NCBI RefSeq assembly: GCF_012999535.1
Contig: NZ_JABBWV010000002.1
Coordinates: 620,001-684,000, forward strand
Direction: 5' to 3'
Length of the DNA stretch: 64,000 bases
From: Microbispora sp. H11081
Lineage (GTDB): Bacteria; Actinomycetota; Actinomycetes; Streptosporangiales; Streptosporangiaceae
Below the pieces are notes generated by a model, which was given only the letters and a program-made list of their open reading frames with translations, did not search any database and was not told where the DNA came from. Positions within the stretch are counted from its first letter, which is position 1, and each line of letters begins with the position of its first letter. Positions 50,144 to 59,273 of this stretch are shown piece by piece. A program made the translations under genes and the position numbers.

Positions 50144-51406
50144 TCAAGCCCTGAGGCGTACGGGAAGGCGGGCGAGGCGCCAGGAGAAGGGGAGGAACTG
50201 GCGGTCGAGCTCCTCGGGCGCGACGGCCAGTTCGAGGCGCGGGTAGCGGCGCAGGAGCGCGCCGAAGGCCACCTCGCCCTCCTGCCGGGCCAGCGCCGCG
50301 CCCAGGCAGTAGTGCAGGCCGTGCCCGAAGCCGACGTGGACCTCCTTGTGCCCGTCGGCCTCTCGGGTGATGTCGAGCCTGCCGGGGTCGTCGAAGCGCC
50401 GGGGGTCATGGTTGGCCGACACCAGCACCGCCATCACCGGTTCGCCCCTGCGTACGGCCATGCCGCCGATCTCGACGTCCTCGGCCGCGTACCGGATCCG
50501 GGTGCCCTGGACGGGCCCGCACCAGCGCATCAGCTCCTGCACTGCGCGCGGCAGCAGCCCGGGATCGGCCCGCAGCGCGGCGAGCTGGTCCGGGTGGGTC
50601 AGCAGGGCGGTGACGCCGTTGCCGATCAGATGGGCGGTGGTCTCGTGCCCGGCGAGGACGAGCGTGAGGACCATGGTGACCAACTCGGTGTCGGTCAGCC
50701 GGTCGCCGTCCTCGTCGTGGGTGCGGATGAGGCCGGTCAGCAGGTCGCCGGCCGGATCGGCCCGGCGGCGGGCGATGAGCTCGTGGATGTACGTCACCAT
50801 GCGTCGCAGGGGCTCGGCCAGCGCTCCGGGTTCTAGCGAGGTCAGGCTTCTGCCCCATTCCCGCCACAACGGGCGGTCCGCCTCGGGGATGCCGACCAGC
50901 TCGCAGATCACCGTGATCGGCAGGGGATAGGCGAAGTGCTCGATCAGGTCGGCGACACCGTCCACGGCGTGATCGGGCAGCCGGTCGAGGAGATCCGCGG
51001 TGATCTCCTCGACCCGGGGGCGCAGCTGTGCCACGCGGCGGGCGGTGAAGGCGCGCGAGACGAGCCTGCGCAGCCGGAGGTGGTCGTCGCCGTCGGAGTC
51101 GAGCACGCTGTCGAGGATGTACGCGGCGTACTCGCGCGGCACGCCGCGGGCCTCGATGAGCTCGTCGCGGATGTTGCGCACGTCGGCGCCGGGAACGCTG
51201 GCGGGGTTGTTGACGAACCTGCGGTCGCTCAACACGGTCTTGACGTCGTCGTACCGGGTGACGAGCCAGACGGGGGAGTCCAGGCCGGGGAAAGCCCCGC
51301 GTACCATCGGGGCCTGCTCCCGCAGGCGGGCGTAGCCCCCGAACGGATCGCGCACCAGGTCCGCGTCGAACAGGTTGACGGGCTCCGTCGTGCCGGACGT
51401 GCTCAT
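50144..51406 (-). CDS. Cytochrome P450
   Basis: The product is 420 residues, the size of soluble bacterial P450s (CYP107-like by eye). I-helix oxygen-binding motif AGHETT, ExxR as ELMR, and haem-ligand loop FGHGLHYCLGAALAR are all present. It ends with a FSWRLARLPVRL tail. It needs a ferredoxin and reductase encoded elsewhere. Its stop lies 7 bases from the convergent prfC stop. The neighbour upstream on the same strand, MarR at 51478, is 71 bases away. Substrate unknown. Confidence 0.95.
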   Translation of the reverse strand: MSTSGTTEPVNLFDADLVRDPFGGYARLREQAPMVRGAFPGLDSPVWLVTRYDDVKTVLSDRRFVNNPASVPGADVRNIRDELIEARGVPREYAAYILDSVLDSDGDDHLRLRRLVSRAFTARRVAQLRPRVEEITADLLDRLPDHAVDGVADLIEHFAYPLPITVICELVGIPEADRPLWREWGRSLTSLEPGALAEPLRRMVTYIHELIARRRADPAGDLLTGLIRTHDEDGDRLTDTELVTMVLTLVLAGHETTAHLIGNGVTALLTHPDQLAALRADPGLLPRAVQELMRWCGPVQGTRIRYAAEDVEIGGMAVRRGEPVMAVLVSANHDPRRFDDPGRLDITREADGHKEVHVGFGHGLHYCLGAALARQEGEVAFGALLRRYPRLELAVAPEELDRQFLPFSWRLARLPVRLRA

Positions 51407-51477
51407 GACCACCCCCGCGGGTTCGGTGTGACGACCGGGGCTGTCAACGTACGTCAGGACGCGTGTCGGGGCAACGG

Positions 51478-51930
51478 TCACTCCGTCAAGGAGTCCACGA
51501 GTGCGTTCAGGTCGCGCATCAGCCGGTCGGTGCGGGCCCTGCCGTACGCCGCGAGGATCGCGCGCTGGTGCTCGGCGATGCCCGCCTCCAGGCGGGCGAG
51601 CAGGTCCCGGCCGCGGTCGGCGAGGAAGACCGCGACCTTGCGGCGGTCGGCCGGGTCGTGCCCCCGGTAGACGACGGCGCGCTCCACCAGCCGGTCCACC
51701 GCCTTGGTGAGAGTGGGGTGGGGCATCAGCGCGGCCTCGGCGAGGTCGCCCATCGAGTGTCCCCGCCCGTCCGCCAGCGCCTGAAGGATGCGCCACTGCT
51801 CGACGCTCACGTCCTCGGCGGCGAGTGCGGCGGCCAGGCCCCGGTTGACGCTGCGTTCGGCCCGGCTCAGCAGATAGGCGAGCGACGAACCGAGGCCGGG
51901 GACCTGTTCGGTCAGGGGATACTCGTGCAT
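51478..51930 (-). CDS. MarR-family transcriptional regulator
   Basis: The product is 150 residues: winged helix-turn-helix (MGDLAEAALMPHPTLTKAVDRLVER, then wing VYRGHDPADRRKVAVFL) with dimerising helices at both ends, typical MarR. Its ATG (51928-51930) is directly adjacent to the GTG of the divergent amide sensor gene (51931), leaving no space for a leader. CAGGAT lies 7 bases upstream of the ATG on its strand, so the message is probably leaderless. It most likely controls the divergent amide-use genes. Confidence 0.9.
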   Translation of the reverse strand: MHEYPLTEQVPGLGSSLAYLLSRAERSVNRGLAAALAAEDVSVEQWRILQALADGRGHSMGDLAEAALMPHPTLTKAVDRLVERAVVYRGHDPADRRKVAVFLADRGRDLLARLEAGIAEHQRAILAAYGRARTDRLMRDLNALVDSLTE

Positions 51931-51943
51931 GTGGCCGATCCTG
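51918..51943. promoter_or_regulatory. Two -10 elements facing opposite ways across abutting start codons
   Basis: GATACT (51918-51923, plus strand) lies 7 bases before GTG 51931. CAGGAT (51943-51938, minus strand) lies 7 bases before ATG 51930. The mirror-image spacing is ideal for two leaderless transcripts. No clear -35 boxes are seen, so an activator may be needed. Confidence 0.55.
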
Positions 51944-53037
51944 TCACAGTCGTCATCGACACTCTCGAAGCTCATCTGCTGCGCGCGGACACGCTGCGCG
52001 TCGCGCTGGTCGTTCCGGTCTCCGGGGTGCTCGGTCTCCTCGGGCCCGGAGCGATCAACTGCGCTCTGCTGGCCGCCGGTGAGGTCAACGCCGCCGGGGG
52101 AGTGCTGGGCCGGCCGGTCGAACTCGTGCTCGTGGACGGGGGCCGCGGCCCCGCCGCGGTGGCCGGCGAGGTGCGGGGGCTGGTGCGGTCCGGCGCGGTC
52201 CAGGCGGTCGTCGGCACCCACGCGAGCGACGTGCGGGTGGCGGTGGAGCGGGCGCTGGACGGCGCGGCGCCGTTCGTGTACACCCCGCCGTACGAGGGCG
52301 GCGCCCGCCGCCCCGGCGTCTACCACCTGGGCGAGCCGGCCGCGCTGCAGGTCGGCCCGGCGATCGACTGGCTGGTCGAGCACCGGCGGGCGAGGCGGTG
52401 GTTCCTGCTCGGCAACGACTACGTGTGGCCGCGGCTGGTGCACGTGTCGGCCCGCGAGCACCTGCGCGCCCGGTCGGCGGTGGTCGTGGGGGAGCGACTC
52501 GTCCCGCCGGGGTCCGGCGCCGTGGACCGGCTGCTGGAGGAACTGGCCGCGCGGCGGCCGGACGCGGTCCTGCTCACCCTGATCGGCAGCGATCTCATCG
52601 CCTTCAACCGGGCCTTCGCGGCGAGTGATCTGCGCTGCGTGCGGCTGTGCGGGGCGCTGGAGGAGCACGGCCTGCTCGCGGCGGGGGGCGACACGACCGG
52701 CGGGCTGTACGCCGCGATGGGCTACTTCGGCGGCCTCGCCACCGACGCCAACCTCGGCCTGGCCGAGCGCTACACCGCGATGTTCGGCGCGGAGGCGCCG
52801 TTGCTGAACGGGCACGGGCATGGGTGCTACGAGGGCGTGCTCATGCTGGCCGCCCTGCTGCGGCGGGCCGGCGCGCTGGCGGTGCCGGCCGTCGAGGCGG
52901 TCGCCGACGGCACGACGATCGTCTCCGGGCGCGGACCGCTCACGATGGCATCGCGCCAGGTGCGTCAGCGGGTGTACCTCGCCCGCGCCGACGGGCTTGA
53001 CCTCGATGTCGTCACCTCGCTGCCGCATTCGATGTAA
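51931..53037 (+). CDS. AmiC/FmdD-like periplasmic-binding-fold amide sensor
   Basis: The product is 368 residues with the Leu/Ile/Val-binding-protein fold (VPVSGVLGLLGPGAINCALLAAGEVNAAGG, then a GNDYVWPR block). There is no signal peptide and no ABC permease or ATPase gene nearby, so it is probably a cytoplasmic sensor like AmiC of Pseudomonas, not a transporter part. It is followed by a permease and an acetamidase gene. The GTG start touches the divergent marR ATG. It may bind acetamide or formamide-type compounds. Effector and partner are inference. Confidence 0.82.
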   Translation: MADPVTVVIDTLEAHLLRADTLRVALVVPVSGVLGLLGPGAINCALLAAGEVNAAGGVLGRPVELVLVDGGRGPAAVAGEVRGLVRSGAVQAVVGTHASDVRVAVERALDGAAPFVYTPPYEGGARRPGVYHLGEPAALQVGPAIDWLVEHRRARRWFLLGNDYVWPRLVHVSAREHLRARSAVVVGERLVPPGSGAVDRLLEELAARRPDAVLLTLIGSDLIAFNRAFAASDLRCVRLCGALEEHGLLAAGGDTTGGLYAAMGYFGGLATDANLGLAERYTAMFGAEAPLLNGHGHGCYEGVLMLAALLRRAGALAVPAVEAVADGTTIVSGRGPLTMASRQVRQRVYLARADGLDLDVVTSLPHSM

Positions 53038-53118
53038 AACTTCCACTGGAAACCTTTTCGATTTCAAGGAACACCCCCTATCGTACGGCTCTGCCCCCGT
53101 ACGCTTAGGAGCGGATCC

Positions 53119-54519
53119 ATGTCCACCTCGAAGTCAGAGGCGCCCGGTGTAGAGCGCTTCGGTTACCAGCAGGAGCTGCGGCGCTCGCTCGGCTTCGCCG
53201 ACCTGCTGATCTACGGCTTGATCTTCATGGTGCCGATCGCGCCGTTCGGCATCTTCGGCAGCGTCTTCCAGTCGTCCGGCGGGATGGTGGCGCTCGCCTA
53301 CGTGATCGGCATGGTCGCGATGGCGTTCACCGCGCTGTCCTACGCCCAGATGGCCCGCGCGTTCCCGATGGCGGGCTCGGTCTACACGTACGCCGGCCGG
53401 GGCATCGCCGCCCCGGTCGGCTTCCTGGCGGGCTGGGTCATCCTGCTCGACTACGTGCTGGTGCCCTCCCTGCTGTACCTCGTGGCGAGCGCCGCCATGA
53501 CGTCGTTCGTGCCCGGGGTGCCCATCTGGGTGTGGCTGATCGCCTTCATCGTGCTCAACACGGTGGTCAACTACCTCGGCATCGAGATGACCGCCCGGAT
53601 GAACAAGATCATGCTGGTCGCCGAGCTGATCGTACTGGCGATCTTCCTGGTCATCGGGATCGCCGCGCTCGCGCAGGGGAAGGGGCACGGCGACGCGCTG
53701 AGCCCGTTGTTCGACTCCTCGACGTTCAGCTGGCCCCTGGCGTTCGGGGCGGTGTCCGTCGCGGTGCTGTCGTTCCTCGGGTTCGACGGCATCTCGATGC
53801 TCGCGGAGGAGAGCCGTGTCGAGAGCCGCCGCCTCGGCCGGTCGATGGTCTTCGCCCTCGCCCTGGCCGGCGTGCTGTTCGTCGTGCAGACCTGGGTGGC
53901 GGCGCTGCTCACCCCCGACCGCGCCACGCTGCTCAGCGAGGGCGACGCCGCGGGCACCGCGTTCTACGACACCGCCGAGTACGCCGGCGGTCACTGGCTG
54001 AGCGTGCTGACGGCCGTCGCCACCGCCGTCGCCTGGGGCTTCGCCAACTCCCTGGTCGCCCAGGCGGCCACCTCGCGCCTGCTGTTCGCGATGGCCCGCG
54101 ACCGCCAGCTCCCGGCGTTCCTCGGGAAGGTGCACCCCAAGCACAAGGTGCCGGTCAACGCCACGTTCCTGGTCGCGGGGGTGTCCCTGGTCCTCGGCCT
54201 GTACATGAGCTCGCGCGACGACGGCATCACGCTGCTCGGCACGCTGGTCAACTTCGGCGCGATGACCGCCTTCCTCGCCCTGCACGTGTCGGTCGTCGTC
54301 CACTACGTCGTACGCAACCGCAGCCGCGACTGGTGGCGCCACCTCGTGGCCCCCGTGATCGGCTTCCTGATCCTGCTCTACGTCGTGATCAACGCCAACA
54401 TCGCCGCCCAGGTGCTCGGGTTCGTCTGGCTGGCGATCGGCGCCGTGATCCTCGTCGGCTCCATCCTGATGGGCCGCCGCCCCACCCTGTCCGCCGTCAC
54501 CCCGGAGGCCAACGAGTGA
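53119..54519 (+). CDS. APC-family amino-acid/amide permease
   Basis: The product is 466 residues with 12 membrane segments. The N-terminal LRRSLGFADLLIYGLIFMVPIAPFG block and FPMAGSVYTYAGRGIAAPVGFLAGW are typical of the APC superfamily. The conserved FLGFDGISMLAEE follows in the middle. It probably imports the amide handled by the following amidase. TAGGAGCGGATCC precedes its ATG. Its stop overlaps the next start as GTGA. The spacer of 81 bases from the sensor gene is comparatively A/T-rich and may hold a promoter. Confidence 0.92.
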   Translation: MSTSKSEAPGVERFGYQQELRRSLGFADLLIYGLIFMVPIAPFGIFGSVFQSSGGMVALAYVIGMVAMAFTALSYAQMARAFPMAGSVYTYAGRGIAAPVGFLAGWVILLDYVLVPSLLYLVASAAMTSFVPGVPIWVWLIAFIVLNTVVNYLGIEMTARMNKIMLVAELIVLAIFLVIGIAALAQGKGHGDALSPLFDSSTFSWPLAFGAVSVAVLSFLGFDGISMLAEESRVESRRLGRSMVFALALAGVLFVVQTWVAALLTPDRATLLSEGDAAGTAFYDTAEYAGGHWLSVLTAVATAVAWGFANSLVAQAATSRLLFAMARDRQLPAFLGKVHPKHKVPVNATFLVAGVSLVLGLYMSSRDDGITLLGTLVNFGAMTAFLALHVSVVVHYVVRNRSRDWWRHLVAPVIGFLILLYVVINANIAAQVLGFVWLAIGAVILVGSILMGRRPTLSAVTPEANE

Positions 54520-55526
54520 ACGTCGTGTCCTATCGTCCCCGTCCCGGCGACCTGTCCTACACCTTCGGCGGACGCTCGGCCGTCGAGTCCGTCGCCCCCG
54601 GCACGGTGCTGGAGCTCTACACCGAGGACTGCTTCGGCGGCCGGGTGCGCGGCCCCGGCGACCTGCCGTCGCAGGTGTGCGACTTCCCGTACCTGAACCC
54701 CGTCACCGGCCCCTTCCACGTCGACGGCGCCGAGCCCGGCGACACCCTGGCCCTCCACTTCGTCTCCATCGAGCCCGCCCGCGACTGGGCGGTCTCCACG
54801 ACGTTCCCGCACTTCGGCGCGCTGACCTCGACGCACACCACCGCGACGCTCCAGCCGCCGCTGGAGGAGGCCGTCTGGATGTACGAAGTGGACGCCGAGC
54901 GGCGGACCGTGCGCTACCGGGCGCGGCGCGGCGACTTCGCCGTCGAGATGCCGCTCGACCCCATGCACGGGACCGTGGGCGTCGCCCCGGCCGCCGGCGA
55001 GGCGCGGATGACCATCACGCCGGACGCCCACGGCGGCAACATGGACACGCCCGAGCTGCGCGCAGGCGTGACCGTCTACCTCGGCGTCAACGTGCCGGGC
55101 GGACTGTTCGCGATCGGCGACGGCCACTGCCGCCAGGGACACGGCGAGGTGTGCGGCACCGCTGTCGAGGCCGCGATGAACACCGTCGTCGCGGTCGAGC
55201 TGATCAAGGGCGTCGCCACGCCGTGGCCCCGGCTGGAGGACGACCGCCACATCATGTCCACCGGCTCGGCCAGGCCCCTGGAGGACGCCTACCGGATCAG
55301 CCAGCACGACCTGGTCACCTGGACCGCCTCCCTCACCGGGCTCGACGAGCTGGACGCCTACCAGCTCGTCAGCCAGGGCGCGGAGGCGCCGGTCGGCAAC
55401 GTCTGCGACACCAACTACACGATGGTGGCCAAGCTGCCCAAGGCGTACGCGGGACACCCCGGGGTGTACGGCGGCGCGCACGCCCGCCTGCGCGCACTCG
55501 GCGAGGAGTACCTGTCCACCCGCTGA
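54516..55526 (+). CDS. Acetamidase/formamidase
   Basis: The product is 336 residues of the FmdA_AmdA family, which hydrolyses small aliphatic amides to the acid and ammonia. Family blocks are VETEDCFGG-like LELYTEDCFGG, LALHFVSIEPA, PDAHGGNMDTPEL and VNVPGGLFAIGDGHCRQGHGEVCGTAVE (metal-binding His/Glu region). GTG 54516 overlaps the permease stop and follows CGGAGG. Together with the permease and sensor it forms an amide-nitrogen supply locus. Confidence 0.94.
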   Translation: MNVVSYRPRPGDLSYTFGGRSAVESVAPGTVLELYTEDCFGGRVRGPGDLPSQVCDFPYLNPVTGPFHVDGAEPGDTLALHFVSIEPARDWAVSTTFPHFGALTSTHTTATLQPPLEEAVWMYEVDAERRTVRYRARRGDFAVEMPLDPMHGTVGVAPAAGEARMTITPDAHGGNMDTPELRAGVTVYLGVNVPGGLFAIGDGHCRQGHGEVCGTAVEAAMNTVVAVELIKGVATPWPRLEDDRHIMSTGSARPLEDAYRISQHDLVTWTASLTGLDELDAYQLVSQGAEAPVGNVCDTNYTMVAKLPKAYAGHPGVYGGAHARLRALGEEYLSTR

Positions 55527-55541
55527 GGGGTCGCCGAGGAG

Positions 55542-56147
55542 TCACAGCCAGCCGCTGTGGCGGGCGACCCGTACGGCCTCCATGCGGTTGCGGGTGCCGG
55601 TCTTGGTGATGCACGCCGACAGGTGGTTGCGCACGGTGCTCTCCGACAGGTGGAGACGGCGGGAGATGTCGGCGGCGGTGGAGCCGTCGGAGGCGGCGGC
55701 CAGCACGTCGCGCTCACGCGGGGTCAGCGGGTTGGGCCCGGCGCTGAGCGCGGCCGCGGCCAGCGCCGGGTCCACCACGACCTCGCCCGCCAGCACGCGC
55801 CTGATGGCCTTGGCCAGCTCGCCGACGGGCCGGTCCTTGACGACGAAGCCGCGGGCTCCGGCGTCCAGGGCCCTGCGCAGGTATCCGGGCCGCCCGAACG
55901 TCGTGACGATGACCACCACGCAGCCGGGAAGGGCGGTCCGCAGGTCCGCGGCCGCGTCGAGACCGCTGCCGCCGGGCATCTCGATGTCGAGCAGGGCCAC
56001 GTCTGGCCTGACCCGCAGCGCGGTGGGAACGATCTCGCCCGCCGTCGAGACCTGCGCGACGACCTCGAAGTCGTCCTCCAGGTCGAGCAGCACGGTGAGC
56101 GCGTCGCGCATCATCGTCTGGTCCTCGGCTATCAGCACACGGGTCAC
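55542..56147 (-). CDS. NarL/LuxR-type response regulator
   Basis: The product is 201 residues. The receiver domain has the acidic pair AEDQ, the phosphoacceptor Asp in ALLDIEMP (about residue 54), and Lys in VVKDRP. The C-terminal LuxR helix-turn-helix is LTPRERDVLAAA ... ADISRRLHLSESTVRNHLS. GTG 56147 overlaps the stop of the kinase gene as GTGA, so it is the partner of that kinase. Targets unknown; a DesR-like type by overall length and order. Confidence 0.94.
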   Translation of the reverse strand: MTRVLIAEDQTMMRDALTVLLDLEDDFEVVAQVSTAGEIVPTALRVRPDVALLDIEMPGGSGLDAAADLRTALPGCVVVIVTTFGRPGYLRRALDAGARGFVVKDRPVGELAKAIRRVLAGEVVVDPALAAAALSAGPNPLTPRERDVLAAASDGSTAADISRRLHLSESTVRNHLSACITKTGTRNRMEAVRVARHSGWL

Positions 56148-57364
56148 AGGCCGTCCTTCAGGTGGTCGTCATCGTCCACGCCCGCGTGCGGGATCTCGGC
56201 GGTGAGGACGAACCCCCGCGGCCCGCGGACGGCGGTCAGGCGCCCGCCCGCGGCGGCCAGGCGCTCGCGCAGCCCGCGCAGGCCGCTGCCGTCGTCCCCG
56301 CCCGCGCCGTCACCGGCTCCGTCACCGGCGCCGTCGTCCCTGATCTCGACCAGCACCGGGTCGCGGTCGCGGCGGAGCGTGATCACGCAGCGCCGGGCGC
56401 CCGAGTGCCGCACGACGTTCGTGACCCCCTCCCTGACGACCCAGCTCAGCAGCATGTCGGTCTCCCGCGACAGCGCGGGCCCCGACTCCTCCACCACGCA
56501 GTCGACGCCGGCCGCGGCCAGGGCCGCTCTCGCGCCGTTCAGCTCGAAGGCGAGGCCGGCGTCCCGGTAACCCGTGACCGCCTCGCGCACCTCGGTCAGG
56601 GCCTGCCGCCCGATGGCCTCGATGTCCGCGGCGTGGCGCATCGCCGCCTCCGTATCGCGCGGGGCGAGCCGGCGTACGGCCTCGGCCTTCACGACCACCA
56701 TCGACAGCGTGTGGCCGAGCAGGTCGTGCAGGTCGCGGGAGAAGCGCAGGCGCTCGGCCGAGACGGCGGCGACGGCGAGTTCCTCCCGAGTCCTGGCGAG
56801 TTCCTCGATCACCGCGCCCATCCGGCGGAAGCCGTACGTCGTGATCCCGGCGAGCAGCGTCGTCAGGGCGCCGCTCCACAGCGCGTCGCCGAACGAGCCC
56901 TCGTGCACCGGGGCGATCGCGGCGAGCACGGCCGTGACGGCGACGAGCGGGGGCGCCACGCGGGTCGGGAGCGCGAGCGCCACGGCCACGGCGAGCAGGG
57001 AGAACAGCGTCTGCCACGCGCCCGTTCTGTAGGCGAGTGCCGCCGTGACCGTGACGGCGGCGAGCAGCGCGACGAAGGCCGCGGGGGGACGGGCGTCCCG
57101 GTGGGCCCGGCGGGAGCTCAGCACGGCTCCCACGAACGAGAGCCCCGCGGCGGCCACCAGGGTCCAGGCGGGCCACGCGGGGACCGCCGACGCCGCGGCG
57201 GCGGCCGGTCCGATCAGCAGCAGGACGCTCAGCGCGAGCGCCGGGACGAGCAACCGGCCCGGCAGCCGTGCGGGCAGTCGCGGCCGGGAAAGGCGCAGCG
57301 GGGAAAGGCGCGGTGCGGGTGATCCGGGTTCGCACCCGTCCGCCCGCGCCGCCGCTTCTGTCAT
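56144..57364 (-). CDS. Membrane sensor histidine kinase (HisKA_3 type)
   Basis: The product is 406 residues. About five to six membrane helices occupy residues 35-170, followed by dimerisation/phosphoacceptor block RLRFSRDLHDLLGHTLSM (phospho-His in DLHD) and an HATPase_c domain (VVREGVTNVVRHS and GSGLRGLRERL). A DGAG DGAG DGAG repeat sits in the ATP-lid region. It autophosphorylates and passes phosphate to the response regulator encoded next. ATG 57364 is chosen, with ATG 57373 in frame; neither has a strong ribosome binding site. No extracellular sensor domain is present. Confidence 0.92.
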   Translation of the reverse strand: MTEAAARADGCEPGSPAPRLSPLRLSRPRLPARLPGRLLVPALALSVLLLIGPAAAAASAVPAWPAWTLVAAAGLSFVGAVLSSRRAHRDARPPAAFVALLAAVTVTAALAYRTGAWQTLFSLLAVAVALALPTRVAPPLVAVTAVLAAIAPVHEGSFGDALWSGALTTLLAGITTYGFRRMGAVIEELARTREELAVAAVSAERLRFSRDLHDLLGHTLSMVVVKAEAVRRLAPRDTEAAMRHAADIEAIGRQALTEVREAVTGYRDAGLAFELNGARAALAAAGVDCVVEESGPALSRETDMLLSWVVREGVTNVVRHSGARRCVITLRRDRDPVLVEIRDDGAGDGAGDGAGGDDGSGLRGLRERLAAAGGRLTAVRGPRGFVLTAEIPHAGVDDDDHLKDGL

Positions 57365-57544
57365 GGCCGCCATTATCGTGGGCGCGCGGCGGCAGCGGAC
57401 AGGGCGCGATGTGCCGGATCCGGCGGTACGAATCACCCGGACAGGAACACCCTCGTGGCAGGGTCTTCGGTCACACCGAGCGGGGACCTCGGCATCTGGA
57501 GAGGTCCCGGGGGCGCGGCGCAGCCTGGCCTGGGGGTGCCTGCG

Positions 57545-59263
57545 ATGAGACGGTGCAACGAGGAGGTCGCCGGGCTGCTGCAGGAGTACGCCGACCTGAT
57601 CGCGATCACCGGGGGCGACGCGTTCAAGGTGCGGGTCTACGAGAAGGCGGCCAGGTCCGTCGGCGGGTACGGCCGGGAGATCGACGGCATGGACGCGACG
57701 GCCCTGCGGGCGATCCCGAACGTCGGCGCGTCGATCGCCGCGAAGATCGACGAGTATCTGCGCACCGGGTCGATCCACCAACTGGAGGAGTTGCGGACGA
57801 GGATCCCCGCCGGGGTCCGCCTGCTGACCACGATCCCCACGCTCGGGCCGAAGAAGGCCATGGTCCTGTTTCACGAGCGCGGCGTCGACTCGATCGAGAA
57901 GCTGGAGGACGCCATCCACGCCGGGGCCCTGCGGGGGCTGCGCGGATTCGGGGCGAAGACCGAGGAGAACCTGCTACACGGCATCGACGTGATGCGCAAG
58001 ACCGGCAGCCGGGTGCACATCGGGATCGCCATGGCCGTCGCCGAGGAGGTCGTCCCCGCGCTGTCGGCCGTGCCGGGCTGCGAGCGGTGCGCGTACGCCG
58101 GGTCGCTGCGGCGGATGAAGGACACGATCGGCGACGTGGACGTCCTGGCCACGGCCGAGGATCCGGCCGCCCTGATGGCGGCCTTCACCACGCTGCCGTA
58201 CGTCACCGAGGTGATCGCGCACGGCGAGACCAAGAGCTCGGTGCGCACGGCGTCGGGGCTCCAGGTCGACCTGCGGGTGGTGCCGGGGGACTCCTGGGGG
58301 GCCGCGCTGCAGTACTTCACCGGCTCAAAGGCGCACAACATCCGCACCCGCGAGATCGCCGTGCACCGGAAGCTGAAGCTGTCGGAGTACGGCGTGTTCG
58401 ACGTGGCGACCGGCGAGAAGATCACCTCGGCGGACGAGGCGGAGGTGTACGGCATGCTCGGCCTGCCGTGGATCGAGCCGGCGCTGCGCGAGGACACCGG
58501 AGAGATCGAGGCCGCACGGGGAGAGGGGCTGCCGAAGGTCGTGACCATGGCCGACATCCGCGGCGACCTGCACACCCACACCGACCTGACCGACGGGCTC
58601 GCGCCGCTGGAGGAGATGGCCGGGGCGGCGGCGGCCCGTGGCTACGACTACTACGCGGTGACCGACCACGCGCCCGACCTGTACATGCAGCGGATGACCG
58701 ATGAGAAGGCGCTGGCCCAGCGCGAACGGCTCCGCCGCCTCGGCGCCGCCCACCCCGGCATGACGCTGCTGCACGGGTGCGAGCTCAACATCGGCCCGGA
58801 GGGCGAGGTCGACTGGCCGCCGGAGTTCCTGGCCGGGTTCGACCTGTGCGTGGCCTCGGTGCACTCGCACTTCACCCAGCCGGCCGAGGAGATGACCCGG
58901 CGGCTGATCCGGGCCTGCGAGAACCCGTACGTGAAGGTCATCGGGCATCCGACGGCGCGGGTCGTCGGCCGGCGCGAGCCGGTGGACGCCGACTGGCCGA
59001 GGGTGTTCGACGCCTGCGCCCGCACCGGCACGGCACTGGAGATCGACGCCTTCCCCGACCGGCTCGACCTGCCCGCGGACCTGGTCAGGCGGGCCGCCGG
59101 CCGGGGCGTGCTGTTCGCGATCGACAGCGACGCGCACGCCGTGCCGCACCTGGCGAACATGCGGTACGGCGTCGGCACCGCGCAGCGGGGCTGGCTCACC
59201 CCCGATCGGGTAATCAACACCTGGCCACTCGACCGGCTGCGGGAGTTCCTCCGCCCGCGATAA
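57545..59263 (+). CDS. polX: DNA polymerase X with PHP domain
   Basis: The product is 572 residues, the common bacterial PolX size. Order: helix-hairpin-helix 8-kDa-like region (RCNEEVAGLLQEYADL, then IPNVGASIAAKI), polymerase palm with GSLRR and DTIGDVDVL (metal-binding Asp-x-Asp), and C-terminal PHP phosphoesterase beginning GDLHTHTDLTDG with HSDAH-like DSDAH. It fills short gaps in base-excision repair. ATG 57545 is used because the conserved N-terminus begins there; an in-frame GTG at 57455 would add an unrelated 30 residues. Confidence 0.94.
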   Translation: MRRCNEEVAGLLQEYADLIAITGGDAFKVRVYEKAARSVGGYGREIDGMDATALRAIPNVGASIAAKIDEYLRTGSIHQLEELRTRIPAGVRLLTTIPTLGPKKAMVLFHERGVDSIEKLEDAIHAGALRGLRGFGAKTEENLLHGIDVMRKTGSRVHIGIAMAVAEEVVPALSAVPGCERCAYAGSLRRMKDTIGDVDVLATAEDPAALMAAFTTLPYVTEVIAHGETKSSVRTASGLQVDLRVVPGDSWGAALQYFTGSKAHNIRTREIAVHRKLKLSEYGVFDVATGEKITSADEAEVYGMLGLPWIEPALREDTGEIEAARGEGLPKVVTMADIRGDLHTHTDLTDGLAPLEEMAGAAAARGYDYYAVTDHAPDLYMQRMTDEKALAQRERLRRLGAAHPGMTLLHGCELNIGPEGEVDWPPEFLAGFDLCVASVHSHFTQPAEEMTRRLIRACENPYVKVIGHPTARVVGRREPVDADWPRVFDACARTGTALEIDAFPDRLDLPADLVRRAAGRGVLFAIDSDAHAVPHLANMRYGVGTAQRGWLTPDRVINTWPLDRLREFLRPR

Positions 59264-59273
59264 AGGGGGTTCC

